From Stappia sp. TSB10P1A (GTDB lineage: Bacteria; Pseudomonadota; Alphaproteobacteria; Rhizobiales; Stappiaceae): a stretch of DNA of 64,000 nucleotides. The notes beneath the pieces are model-generated. The model was given only the letters and a program-made list of their open reading frames with translations. It did no database searches and was not told the origin of the DNA. Within the stretch, counting starts at the first letter, position 1, and each line of letters begins with the position of its first letter. Below are positions 8,763 through 16,172 of the stretch, piece by piece. The stretch covers positions 1-64,000 of the forward strand of contig NZ_FYAU01000029.1 of NCBI RefSeq assembly GCF_900185725.1, read 5' to 3'. Position numbers and translations under genes: made by a program.

Positions 8763-8885
8763 GTGGAAACCGTCCGTTGTGCTGCCTTGACGCGAAAAGT
8801 CCGGGGCGGGTGGGGCCCGTCCCGGATCGCAAGGAAAGCCGGAGCGGACGGGTCGCCGCCGCTCCGGCCGCTCGCGAAGGAGAGG

Positions 8886-9686
8886 CTATTCCGCCGCCTG
8901 GCGCAAGGACTGGGCGTAGCGGGCGAGGGCATCGTCCTCCACCGGCTCGATCGGCGTGAAATCGCGATGGGCGATATAGTCCGGCCGGGTCGGCTTGCGG
9001 ATCGCGTTGGAGACGGTGGAGAGCGTCAGGTAGACGATCTTGCGCGGATAGGGCGTGATGTTGCCCGACGAGCCATGCACCAGATTGCCGTGGTGGATCA
9101 GCAACCCGCCGGCCTTGCCGGTCGGGGCGACGATGCCGCCCTTGGCGGCAAGCTCGGTGACCGTGTCGTTGTCGAGCGTCCACAGGCCGTAGCTGGTGGT
9201 CGTCGTGTCGTATTCCGACTTGAGCTGGCCATGGGTGTGCGAGCCGGCGATCAGCATCAAGGGACCGTTGATCGGCAGCACGTCGTCGAGGAACACGGAG
9301 ATGTTCATCGCCCGCGGCTCGGGCATGCCGTCGTCCTTGTGCCAGGTCGGGAAGTCCTGGTGCCACTGCCAGACGTCGCCGGTGAAGGCGGCCTTGGCGT
9401 TGACCTTGAACTGGTGCATGTACAGCTCTTCGCCGAAGATCTGGCGCACCGGCTCGATCAGCCGCGGATGGCGGCCGAGCAGGCGGAAGGCCTCGTTGTA
9501 GGTGTGGCAGGCGAAGGCCGTGCGCGGGGAGCCGTCCTTCTCGCGCCAGATCTCCTTGCGGTCCTCGTCGAAGATGCCATTGGCGGCCTCGCGCAGAACC
9601 TCGACCTCTTCGCGAGAGAAGGCCTCGGGCAGGAACAGGTATCCCTCCCGGTTGAACTCGTCGAGTTGCTCCTGTGTCAGTTTCAT
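8886..9686 (-). CDS. Phytanoyl-CoA dioxygenase (PhyH/EctD-like) Fe(II)/2-oxoglutarate oxygenase
   Basis: 266 residues. The iron ligands are visible as HQD (His109, Asp111, in WQWHQDF) and a distal His204 in LVHGSSGN, with Arg215 in TPYPR for 2-oxoglutarate. The run from the DGMPEPRAMNISVFL to NGPLMLIAGSH resembles ectoine hydroxylase (EctD), but there are no ectoine synthesis genes here and the protein is shorter than typical EctD. A soluble hydroxylase for a small molecule or amino-acid-like substrate is therefore likely. The gene lies 28 bp after gntR and upstream of the SDR gene, so the three probably form one operon. Confidence 0.88.
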   Translation of the reverse strand: MKLTQEQLDEFNREGYLFLPEAFSREEVEVLREAANGIFDEDRKEIWREKDGSPRTAFACHTYNEAFRLLGRHPRLIEPVRQIFGEELYMHQFKVNAKAAFTGDVWQWHQDFPTWHKDDGMPEPRAMNISVFLDDVLPINGPLMLIAGSHTHGQLKSEYDTTTTSYGLWTLDNDTVTELAAKGGIVAPTGKAGGLLIHHGNLVHGSSGNITPYPRKIVYLTLSTVSNAIRKPTRPDYIAHRDFTPIEPVEDDALARYAQSLRQAAE

Positions 9687-9714
9687 GTGGCGTTCCTCCT
9701 CTTCGCCACGGCGC

Positions 9715-10410
9715 TCAGGCCGTGTTCCTCAGCGTTCGCCCGGCGGTGAGACGGGCCTCCGTCTCCCGTCCGGCATTTTCCGCGTGGGCTCTTGCGGCCT
9801 CTTCCGCGGCCCTGTCGCCGGCCTCGATCAGGCGGGCGATCTCCCGATGCTGCTCCCACGCCGTCTCGCGGAAGCCGCCGATGTCGAGCACCAGCCGCAT
9901 CGACCGCGTCATATGCGAGAACTGCGGCTCGAGCGTCTCGGCGATCCGGCGGTTGCCGGACAGGACGATGACCTGGTTGTGAAAGGCGACGTCGAGCGAA
10001 ATCCGCTCGGCGACCGGGGTGTCGCCGTCGAAGCGCTCGGCCTGCTTCAGGATCGCGGCCAGCCGGCGCAGCTCCGCCTCAGGGACGGTGCCCTCGGCGA
10101 CGCGGGCGGCGGCGAGCCCGGCGGCGAGCCCGTCCAGCGCCGCGCGCACCTGGTAGATCTGGCGCAGATGCACCGGGTCGATCTCGGTGACCTTCAGCCC
10201 CTTGCGGCCGGTCTCCTCGACCAGCCCGTCGCGCTTGAGCAATTGCAGCGCATGGCTGACCGGCTGGCGCGACACGCCGAGCCGTTCGGCGAGCTCCGCC
10301 TGGCGGATGCGCTCGCCGGGGGCAAGGTCCGCCAGCGCGATGGCCTGCCGCAGCCGGTCGTAGACGCGGTCCACCAGGATCGGGCTCTGGTCGATGAGTT
10401 CCATGGACAT
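9715..10410 (-). CDS. GntR family (FCD-type) transcriptional regulator
   Basis: 231 residues from the ATG at 10410 (GCAAGG precedes it); an ATG two codons later is an alternative. An N-terminal winged helix (about 12-75, ERLGVSRQPVSHALQLLKRDGLVEE) is followed by an all-helical FCD ligand-binding domain (about 85-215) with the usual metal/acid-binding His and Asp positions (DVAFHNQVI, QHREIARLIEAGD). FCD-GntR proteins usually repress catabolic operons and respond to an organic acid. It is the first gene of the operon with the dioxygenase and SDR, so it probably regulates itself and them. The DNA just upstream is repeat-rich. Confidence 0.9.
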   Translation of the reverse strand: MSMELIDQSPILVDRVYDRLRQAIALADLAPGERIRQAELAERLGVSRQPVSHALQLLKRDGLVEETGRKGLKVTEIDPVHLRQIYQVRAALDGLAAGLAAARVAEGTVPEAELRRLAAILKQAERFDGDTPVAERISLDVAFHNQVIVLSGNRRIAETLEPQFSHMTRSMRLVLDIGGFRETAWEQHREIARLIEAGDRAAEEAARAHAENAGRETEARLTAGRTLRNTA

Positions 10411-10420
10411 GCCTTGCGTC

Positions 10421-10470
10421 CCCCTTGGCGCTCCCCTTTGGCGTCTCCCCTTGGCGCCCCCCCTGGTGCC
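10421..10470. repeat. Tandem repeat, four 12-14 bp units, just upstream of gntR
   Basis: Units CCCCTTGGCGCT, CCCCTTTGGCGTCT, CCCCTTGGCGCC and CCCCCTGGTGCC follow each other within the predicted 5' untranslated region of gntR. Confidence 0.8.
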
Positions 10471-10553
10471 CCAGTGCTGGCGCGGTCGCCCGACCGCAGC
10501 CGTCGTCTCATCCCACGCCGAACGCCCGCCGGGCAATGGGCACGGTTCGCCCC

Positions 10554-10595
10554 GCCGGAATCACCCCGCCGGGATCACCCCGTTGGGATCACAAG
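10554..10595. repeat. Tandem repeat, three 14-bp units
   Basis: GCCGGAATCACCCC, GCCGGGATCACCCC and GTTGGGATCACAAG are contiguous, with decreasing identity. They are upstream of gntR and could be repeated protein-binding sites or simple slippage products. Confidence 0.75.
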
Positions 10596-10942
10596 GACTG
10601 CCGCGCCGCCGGACGCACCGCGGGTAGAGTTCGGGAGGCCCGCATCGGGCACCCGGCGGCGCGGCCCTTGGGGACGGACCTGTCCCTGACACGGCGAGAG
10701 GCCGTGTCCTCCGCTGTCTCCGCGGCGTCCGGGATCCGCCTCGCCGGTTCGGGGCCGGCTGGAGCGGAGCCGGACCGGCCGGCGGTCTGGCGATGGGGCC
10801 AACGGAGCCCGGTTGCCGGCAGGGCCGGCGAAATGGGTCGACGCTCCGGCGTAAATACCGGCGAAAGACTGGCGAGAGGCCAGTGACGCTGCCGGGTCGC
10901 ACGGAGCGGCGGGGCCGAAGGGAAGCGACGGTACCCGCTAGA

Positions 10943-11027
10943 GGAATTCGGAATTCCAAATTCCGTTGACCTCACCCTGCCGCATCGGCGGCGGCCTGTC
11001 AATCGCATCGGAATTCGGAATTCCAAA
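10943..11027. repeat. Duplicated 18-bp AT-rich motif GGAATTCGGAATTCCAAA
   Basis: Two perfect copies, at 10943-10960 and 11010-11027, start 67 bp apart. Each contains two GAATTC units and is far more AT-rich than its surroundings. On the minus strand a TTGACA hexamer lies between the two copies. Confidence 0.8.
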
Positions 11028-11116
11028 AATTCGTGCGGGCCGCGTCCTCGCGGTGCTTTCTCGGGCCGCGTCCTCGGGTCTCCTCCGGCCGCGCCCCGGC
11101 CGCCCACCTTTCCCAG

Positions 11117-11250
11117 CGTCATTCCGGGCAAGGCGAAGCCGCGACCCGGAACCGGCGAGCCGAGGCCTGTCGGACGTGCTCCCGAAAGCCCCCGTGAGCG
11201 CCGTGGCTCCCCGATCCCGCATCTCCGCTTCGCTGCGTGCGGGATGACGC
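11117..11250. repeat. Dispersed intergenic-repeat-like element with inverted ends
   Basis: The stretch opens CGTCATTCCGGG and closes GGGATGACGC. Between them is text like GCAAGGCGAAGCCGCGACCCGGAAC, of the sort seen in many copies in alphaproteobacterial intergenic regions. A similar weaker unit (CCCCGGC...GCCGGGGTGAC) follows at about 11297-11332. Confidence 0.45.
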
Positions 11251-11631
11251 GGGAGGGGGCGTGTGCCCTCGCCGCCGCTCTGGCAGCCAATAGACCCCGG
11301 CTCTCCGGCTTCGCCTGCGGCCGGGGTGACATCGGTGGGTGGGATGACCGGCGCGTGCTTGCGTGCGACCGGGGGGGGGTGACCATCCGAGATGGGGTGA
11401 GGTCGTGCCTCCCTCCCGGCCGTCTTTCGCAACGCGGCGAGGAAAGCACGTCGTCCGCCCCGCCCGCAGGATGTCGTCCCGGTTCGGCGTGGGCGCGCCG
11501 TCCGGGAAGACGCGGGGATGACGGGTGCGGCGTGCAGGGGGCGGCGAGCGCAGGCGAGGCGGGTGTTTCGCGGTGCCGGGCAGTGCAACCTGAGGAAAGC
11601 TTCGCCGGCTTACAGACTTGACGGGGTTGTG

Positions 11632-11649
11632 TTGTCATCCAGCCTTCAC
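11632..11649 (+). promoter_or_regulatory. Putative Pho box upstream of phnD
   Basis: TTGTCAT (11632-11638), 4 bp, then CCTTCAC (11643-11649): two direct 7-bp half-sites spaced as in the PhoB consensus CTGTCAT-N4-CTGTCAC. The first half matches 6 of 7 positions, the second more weakly. It lies 65 bp before phnD. Phosphate-starvation control is inferred. Confidence 0.5.
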
Positions 11650-11714
11650 ACAGGACGCATAACAGACATCCGGTCCCTAATGGATGCAGACCGCGCCCCA
11701 GTGGAGGAACGTAG

Positions 11715-12689
11715 ATGACCATGCACCTGACGAAGCTCGCCGGCATGGCGAGCGTTGCCGCCCTGCTTGCCGGCCTGATGGCCGCCACTCCGGCACAGGC
11801 CGAGTTCAAGCTCGACAGCCGCTACACCGATGCCGACGGCGACATGATCGCCGACATTCCTTCCGATCCCGCCCAGCAGGTCGACCCCTCGACGCTGATC
11901 TTCGCCTATACCCCGGTCGAGGACCCGGCCGTCTATGCCGAAGCCTGGGCCGATTTCCTGGCTCATATGGAGAGCGTCACCGGCAAGAAGGTGCAGTTCT
12001 TCCCGGTGCAGTCGAACGCCGCCCAGATCGAGGCGATGCGCGCCGGCCGCCTGCATATCGCCGGCTTCAACACCGGCTCCAACCCGCTCGCCGTCGCCTG
12101 CGCCGGCTTCCGCCCCTTCACCATGATGGCCAAGGCCGACGGCTCCTTCGGCTACGAGATGGAAATCATCACCTATCCGGGCTCGGGCATCGAAAAGGTC
12201 GAGGACATCAAGGGCAAGACGCTGGCCTTCACCTCCGAGACCTCGAATTCCGGTTTCAAGGCGCCCTCCGCCCTGCTGCAGGCGGAATATGGCCTCGTCG
12301 CCGGCACCGACTACCAGCCGGCCTTCTCCGGCAAGCATGACAACTCGATCCTCGGCGTCGCCAACAAGGACTACCCGGCGGCCGCCATCGCCAACTCGGT
12401 GATGACCCGGATGATCGAGCGCGAGGTGGTCAAGCCCGAGCAGATCGTGACCATCTACAAGTCGCAGACCTTCCCGACCACCGGCTACGGCATCGCCCAC
12501 AACCTGACGCCGGAGCTGCAGGAGAAGATCAAGGAAGGCTTCTTCAGCTTCAAGTGGGAGGGCTCGTCGCTGGAGAAGGAATTCTCCAAGTCGGGCGAGG
12601 CGCAGTTCATCCCGATCACCTTCAAGGACACCTGGGCCGTCATCCGTCAGATCGACGAGGCGAGCGGCGTGTCCTACACCTGCCAGTAA
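11715..12689 (+). CDS. phnD: Phosphonate/phosphite ABC transporter substrate-binding protein PhnD
   Basis: 324 residues. Residues 1-29 form a signal peptide ending TPAQA, so the mature protein is periplasmic. The body is a type II periplasmic binding fold with the PhnD-like elements FAYTPVEDPAVYAEAWADFL, VQSNAAQIEAMRAGRLHIAGFNTG and FTSETSNSGFKAPSALL. It binds phosphonate, phosphite or phosphate ester and delivers it to the PhnE permeases. A GGAGG ribosome site precedes the ATG. First gene of phnD-phnC-phnE-phnE. No C-P lyase (phnGHIJ) genes follow, so the actual substrate cannot be read from the neighbourhood. Confidence 0.92.
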   Translation: MTMHLTKLAGMASVAALLAGLMAATPAQAEFKLDSRYTDADGDMIADIPSDPAQQVDPSTLIFAYTPVEDPAVYAEAWADFLAHMESVTGKKVQFFPVQSNAAQIEAMRAGRLHIAGFNTGSNPLAVACAGFRPFTMMAKADGSFGYEMEIITYPGSGIEKVEDIKGKTLAFTSETSNSGFKAPSALLQAEYGLVAGTDYQPAFSGKHDNSILGVANKDYPAAAIANSVMTRMIEREVVKPEQIVTIYKSQTFPTTGYGIAHNLTPELQEKIKEGFFSFKWEGSSLEKEFSKSGEAQFIPITFKDTWAVIRQIDEASGVSYTCQ

Positions 12690-12788
12690 GTCTCTGGCCG
12701 GCCGGGCGCGGCGACCTGTCTCCGCGCCCGGCCCCGACATGACCGGCCTCCCGGCCCGACAGACCTGGCCCTCTCCCCGGATCCCCGC

Positions 12789-13607
12789 ATGCTGACAGTC
12801 GACGCGCTTACCAAGACCTACAAGACCGGTGACAAGGCGCTGAGGTCGGTCAGCTTCACCGTGCCGAAAGGGCAGGTGCTCGGCCTGATCGGCCCGTCCG
12901 GCGCCGGCAAGTCGACCCTCATCCGCTGCATCAACCGCCTGGTCGAGCCGACCGAGGGCCGGGTGCTGCTGGGGGACCTCGACATCACCGCGCTGCCGGC
13001 CGGCGACCTGCGACGGGCGCGGCGGCGGATCGGCATGATCTTCCAGGAATACGCCCTGGTGGAGCGGCTGACGGTGATGGAGAACGTCTTGTCCGGCCGC
13101 CTCGGCTATGTCGGCTTCTGGCGCTCCTTCCTGCGCCGCTTTCCCGGCGAGGACGTGGAGAACGCCTTCCGCCTGCTCGACCGGGTCGGCCTGATCGACC
13201 ATGCCGACAAGCGCGCCGACGCCCTGTCCGGCGGCCAGCGCCAGCGGGTCGGCATCGCCCGCGCGCTCGCCCAGGATCCCGAACTGCTGCTGATCGACGA
13301 GCCGACCGCCTCGCTCGACCCCAAGACCTCGCGCCAGATCATGCGGCTGATCGTCGAGATCTGCGCCGAGCAGGACCTGCCGGCGATCATCAACATCCAC
13401 GACGTGGTGCTGGCCCAGCAGTTCACCCAGCGCATCATCGGCCTGCGGGCCGGCGAGGTCGTGTTCGACGGCGCCCCGGAGCTGCTGGACGAAAGCGTGC
13501 TCACCCGCATCTATGGCGAGGAGGACTGGACCGCCATGCGCCGCGCGGCGGAGGAGGACCACCATGCCGAGCGCGACGCGGCCGAGCGCATGGCCGGGAT
13601 GGTCTGA
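12789..13607 (+). CDS. phnC: Phosphonate ABC transporter ATP-binding protein PhnC
   Basis: 272 residues. Walker [10 protein letters not shown] at 35-43, Q-loop near [17 protein letters not shown], signature LSGGQ at 146-150, Walker B LLLIDEP at 166-172 and the switch histidine in NIHDVVLA are all present. The Q-loop region with [12 protein letters not shown] and a following WRSFLRRFP is characteristic of PhnC. It powers import through the two PhnE subunits. The gene starts 99 bp after phnD and ends 3 bp before phnE. Confidence 0.95.
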   Translation: MLTVDALTKTYKTGDKALRSVSFTVPKGQVLGLIGPSGAGKSTLIRCINRLVEPTEGRVLLGDLDITALPAGDLRRARRRIGMIFQEYALVERLTVMENVLSGRLGYVGFWRSFLRRFPGEDVENAFRLLDRVGLIDHADKRADALSGGQRQRVGIARALAQDPELLLIDEPTASLDPKTSRQIMRLIVEICAEQDLPAIINIHDVVLAQQFTQRIIGLRAGEVVFDGAPELLDESVLTRIYGEEDWTAMRRAAEEDHHAERDAAERMAGMV

Positions 13608-13610
13608 GCC

Positions 13611-14423
13611 ATGACCGCCACCGCCAAGGCCTATCCCCGCCGCTGGCGCCGCCCGGCGACGATGATCCCCGATCCGCGCTGGCGCTACGGGCTCTACGCC
13701 GCCATCCTCGTCTATCTGGTGCTGGCCATCGGCTCGGTCGAGGTCAACTGGATGCGCGTGTGGGACGGGCTCGACCGCGGCTGGCGCTTCGTCCAGGGCT
13801 TCCTGCAGCCGGACTTCACCAGCCGCTGGAAGGACATCCGCGCCGGCATGATCGAGAGCCTGACCATGACGGTCACCTCGACCGTGGCCGGCGTGCTGAT
13901 CTCCGTCCCCATCGGCATCGGCGCGGCGCGCAACATCGCCCCGCGCGCGGTCTATTACGTCTGCCGCGGCATCATCGCCGCGAGCCGCGCCCTGCAGGAG
14001 ATCATCATTGCCATCCTGCTGGTGGCGATGTTCGGCTTCGGACCCTTTGCCGGCTTCCTGACCCTGTCCTTCGCCACCATCGGCTTCCTGGCGAAGCTGC
14101 TGGCCGAGGACATCGAGGACATCGACGAGGCCCAGGCCGAGGCGATCCGGGCCACCGGCGCCTCCTGGTGGCAACTGGTCAACTATGCCGTCCAGCCGCA
14201 GGTGATGCCGCGGCTGATCGGCCTGTCGCTCTACCGCTTCGACATCAACTTCCGCGAAAGCGCGGTGATCGGCATCGTCGGCGCCGGCGGCATCGGCGCG
14301 ACGCTGAACACCGCCATCGACCGCTACGAATATGACAGCGCCGGCGCCATCCTGCTGATCATCATCGTCGTGGTGATGTTTGCCGAATATTCCTCCAGCC
14401 ATATCCGCAAGTGGGTGCAGTGA
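13611..14423 (+). CDS. phnE: Phosphonate ABC transporter permease PhnE (first copy)
   Basis: 270 residues. About five or six hydrophobic segments, starting at 25-46, and a binding-protein-dependent transport domain from about residue 85. The EAA-like loop is seen around EDIDEAQAEAIRATGASWWQLVNYAV, where the conserved glycine contacts the ATPase. The sequence FRESAVIGIVGAGGIG near the C-terminus is typical of PhnE. It forms the inner-membrane channel, presumably as a heterodimer with the next gene product. It starts 3 bp after phnC and is followed without a gap by the second permease. Confidence 0.94.
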   Translation: MTATAKAYPRRWRRPATMIPDPRWRYGLYAAILVYLVLAIGSVEVNWMRVWDGLDRGWRFVQGFLQPDFTSRWKDIRAGMIESLTMTVTSTVAGVLISVPIGIGAARNIAPRAVYYVCRGIIAASRALQEIIIAILLVAMFGFGPFAGFLTLSFATIGFLAKLLAEDIEDIDEAQAEAIRATGASWWQLVNYAVQPQVMPRLIGLSLYRFDINFRESAVIGIVGAGGIGATLNTAIDRYEYDSAGAILLIIIVVVMFAEYSSSHIRKWVQ

Positions 14424-14424
14424 C

Positions 14425-15240
14425 ATGCCGGTGACGCAAACCGAGAACGGCCCGGTCTGGCGCCTGCGCACCCCGCGCGCCCGTCTTGCCCTGTGGGCCG
14501 GCTGGTTCGCCCTGGTCGCCCTCACCGTCTGGTGCTGGCAGGTGATGACCAGGGACACGATCTGGCTCTTCGTCCTCGATGCCCCGCAACAGGCGGCCGA
14601 CATCGGCTCGCGCATGTTCCCGCCGCGCCTTGCCTATATCGAGCGGCTGCTCTGGCCGCTATGGGACACGATCAACATGGCGACGCTCGGCACCCTGCTC
14701 GGGGTCGTCATCGCCACGCCCATCGCCTTCCTGGCCGCGCGCAACACCTCGCCGAGCCTGCTGATCGCCCGGCCGATCGCGCTGTTCATCATCGTCGCCT
14801 CGCGCTCGATCAACTCGCTGATCTGGGCGCTGCTGCTCGTCTCGATCCTCGGCCCCGGCCTGCTCGCGGGCATCATCGCCATCGCGCTGCGCTCCATCGG
14901 CTTCGTCGGCAAGCTGCTCTACGAGGCGATCGAGGAGACGGAGGCAAGCCAGATCGAGGCGATCCAGGCGACCGGCGCCGGCGGCGCGCAACTGCTCAAC
15001 TACGGCTACTGGCCGCAGATCGCGCCCGCCTTCTGGGGCATCTCGGTGTTCCGCTGGGACATCAACATCCGCGAGAGCGCGGTGCTCGGCCTTGTCGGCG
15101 CCGGCGGCCTCGGCCTGCAGCTCCAGGCCTCGCTCAACGTGCTGGCCTGGCCGCAGGTGACGACGATCCTCCTGGTCATCCTGGCGACGGTGGTGTTCAG
15201 CGAGTGGGTCTCGGCCAAGGTCCGCCACGCCATCATCTGA
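14425..15240 (+). CDS. phnE: Phosphonate ABC transporter permease PhnE (second copy)
   Basis: 271 residues from the ATG at 14425, one base after the first phnE ends; the longer frame opening inside phnE is not used. It shares with its neighbour the loop EETEASQIEAIQATGAGGAQLLNYGY and the end motif IRESAVLGLVGAGGLG, so the two arose by duplication. It has a longer N-terminus (RTPRARLALWAGWFALVALTVWCWQV as first membrane segment). Two-permease phnDCEE operons are common in alphaproteobacteria. The operon ends here: the next gene is on the opposite strand. Confidence 0.93.
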   Translation: MPVTQTENGPVWRLRTPRARLALWAGWFALVALTVWCWQVMTRDTIWLFVLDAPQQAADIGSRMFPPRLAYIERLLWPLWDTINMATLGTLLGVVIATPIAFLAARNTSPSLLIARPIALFIIVASRSINSLIWALLLVSILGPGLLAGIIAIALRSIGFVGKLLYEAIEETEASQIEAIQATGAGGAQLLNYGYWPQIAPAFWGISVFRWDINIRESAVLGLVGAGGLGLQLQASLNVLAWPQVTTILLVILATVVFSEWVSAKVRHAII

Positions 15241-15252
15241 CGGGGCTGCGGA

Positions 15253-15909
15253 TCAGCTCCGCCGCTCCAGCGCCAGCCGCAGGCCGAAGCCGATCAGCAC
15301 CGCGCCGGTCAACCCGTCGAGCGAGCGGGTCACCGCCGGGCGCTTGAGCAGGCCGGTGATCGGTCGCGTCGCCAGGGTCAGCAGCGCGAACCAGGCGATC
15401 CCCATCGCCGCGTGGATCGCGGCAAGGCCGACGCTGAAGGCGACCACCGGCACGCCCTCGGCAGTGAACTGCGGCAGGAAGCTGACATAGAACACGCCGA
15501 CCTTCGGGTTGAGCAGGTTGGTCAGCAGCCCGCGCCAGTACCAGCCGCGGCCGCCGCCGCCGGTTCCGCCGGCCCCCTTGGCGCTCGCCATCGCCGCCAG
15601 GTGCCGCGCCCGCTCCGGCGACAGCGCCGCGCGCAGCATGCCGAAGCCGAGCCACAGCAGATAGACGGCGCCGGCGATCCGCAGCAGCAGATAGGCGGTC
15701 TCCGAAACCGCGAGCACCGCGCCGAGCCCGAGCGCGGCCATCAGCCCCCAGGCGAGAACGCCGGTCGAGACGCCGGCGCCGGCCAGCATCGCCTGTCCCG
15801 GCCCTTCCACCGCCGCCGTGCGCAGCACCAGGGCGGTGTCGAGGCCGGGCGTCAGCGTCAGCAGCGCGGCGGCAAGCGAGAAGGCGAGAACGGCGGAGAG
15901 CGGATCCAT
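15253..15909 (-). CDS. LysE family amino-acid exporter
   Basis: 218 residues from the ATG at 15909; the longer frame to 15963 adds a non-hydrophobic stretch. Six hydrophobic segments and the LysE/RhtB signature near the N-terminus (TLTPGLDTALVLRTAA, corresponding to the usual PGP-N motif) are present, and LLTNLLNPKVGVFYVSFLPQF is the second family hallmark. It is an inner-membrane exporter of an amino acid or analogue; the substrate is not evident. It is convergent with phnE and divergent from the SulP gene, and appears monocistronic. Confidence 0.9.
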   Translation of the reverse strand: MDPLSAVLAFSLAAALLTLTPGLDTALVLRTAAVEGPGQAMLAGAGVSTGVLAWGLMAALGLGAVLAVSETAYLLLRIAGAVYLLWLGFGMLRAALSPERARHLAAMASAKGAGGTGGGGRGWYWRGLLTNLLNPKVGVFYVSFLPQFTAEGVPVVAFSVGLAAIHAAMGIAWFALLTLATRPITGLLKRPAVTRSLDGLTGAVLIGFGLRLALERRS

Positions 15910-16172
15910 CGGCAGCATCCTGACGAGAGCGGTGCCCGCAAGGGCGCGGGGCGGCATCCGCAAGGGATCGCATGGCTCCGCCGGCCGGCCAAGCGCTTTC
16001 CTCTCAACCGGCGGTGAGGAGCTTTCACGTGCCCCGTGTCCCGTGTCCTGGGGGCCTGCCGCGCCGCGGTCCTGACGAGAGCGTTAGGTATTTTCGCGTA
16101 TTGCTCTTGCGGAGGCCGGGGGCGGATGCTGCTCTATCACCATAGCCCGCCGACCGACGGGCCCCCCGACAT

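Larger units (their letters stand above)
10411..11714. other. Long gene-free, repeat-rich spacer
   Basis: About 1.3 kb between the gntR operon (minus) and phnD (plus). It holds two tandem repeats, a duplicated 18-bp AT-rich motif, a dispersed-repeat-like inverted element and the phnD regulatory region, each listed separately. I see no convincing coding frame: open frames here are long but have the composition of random GC-rich translation. Confidence 0.6.
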
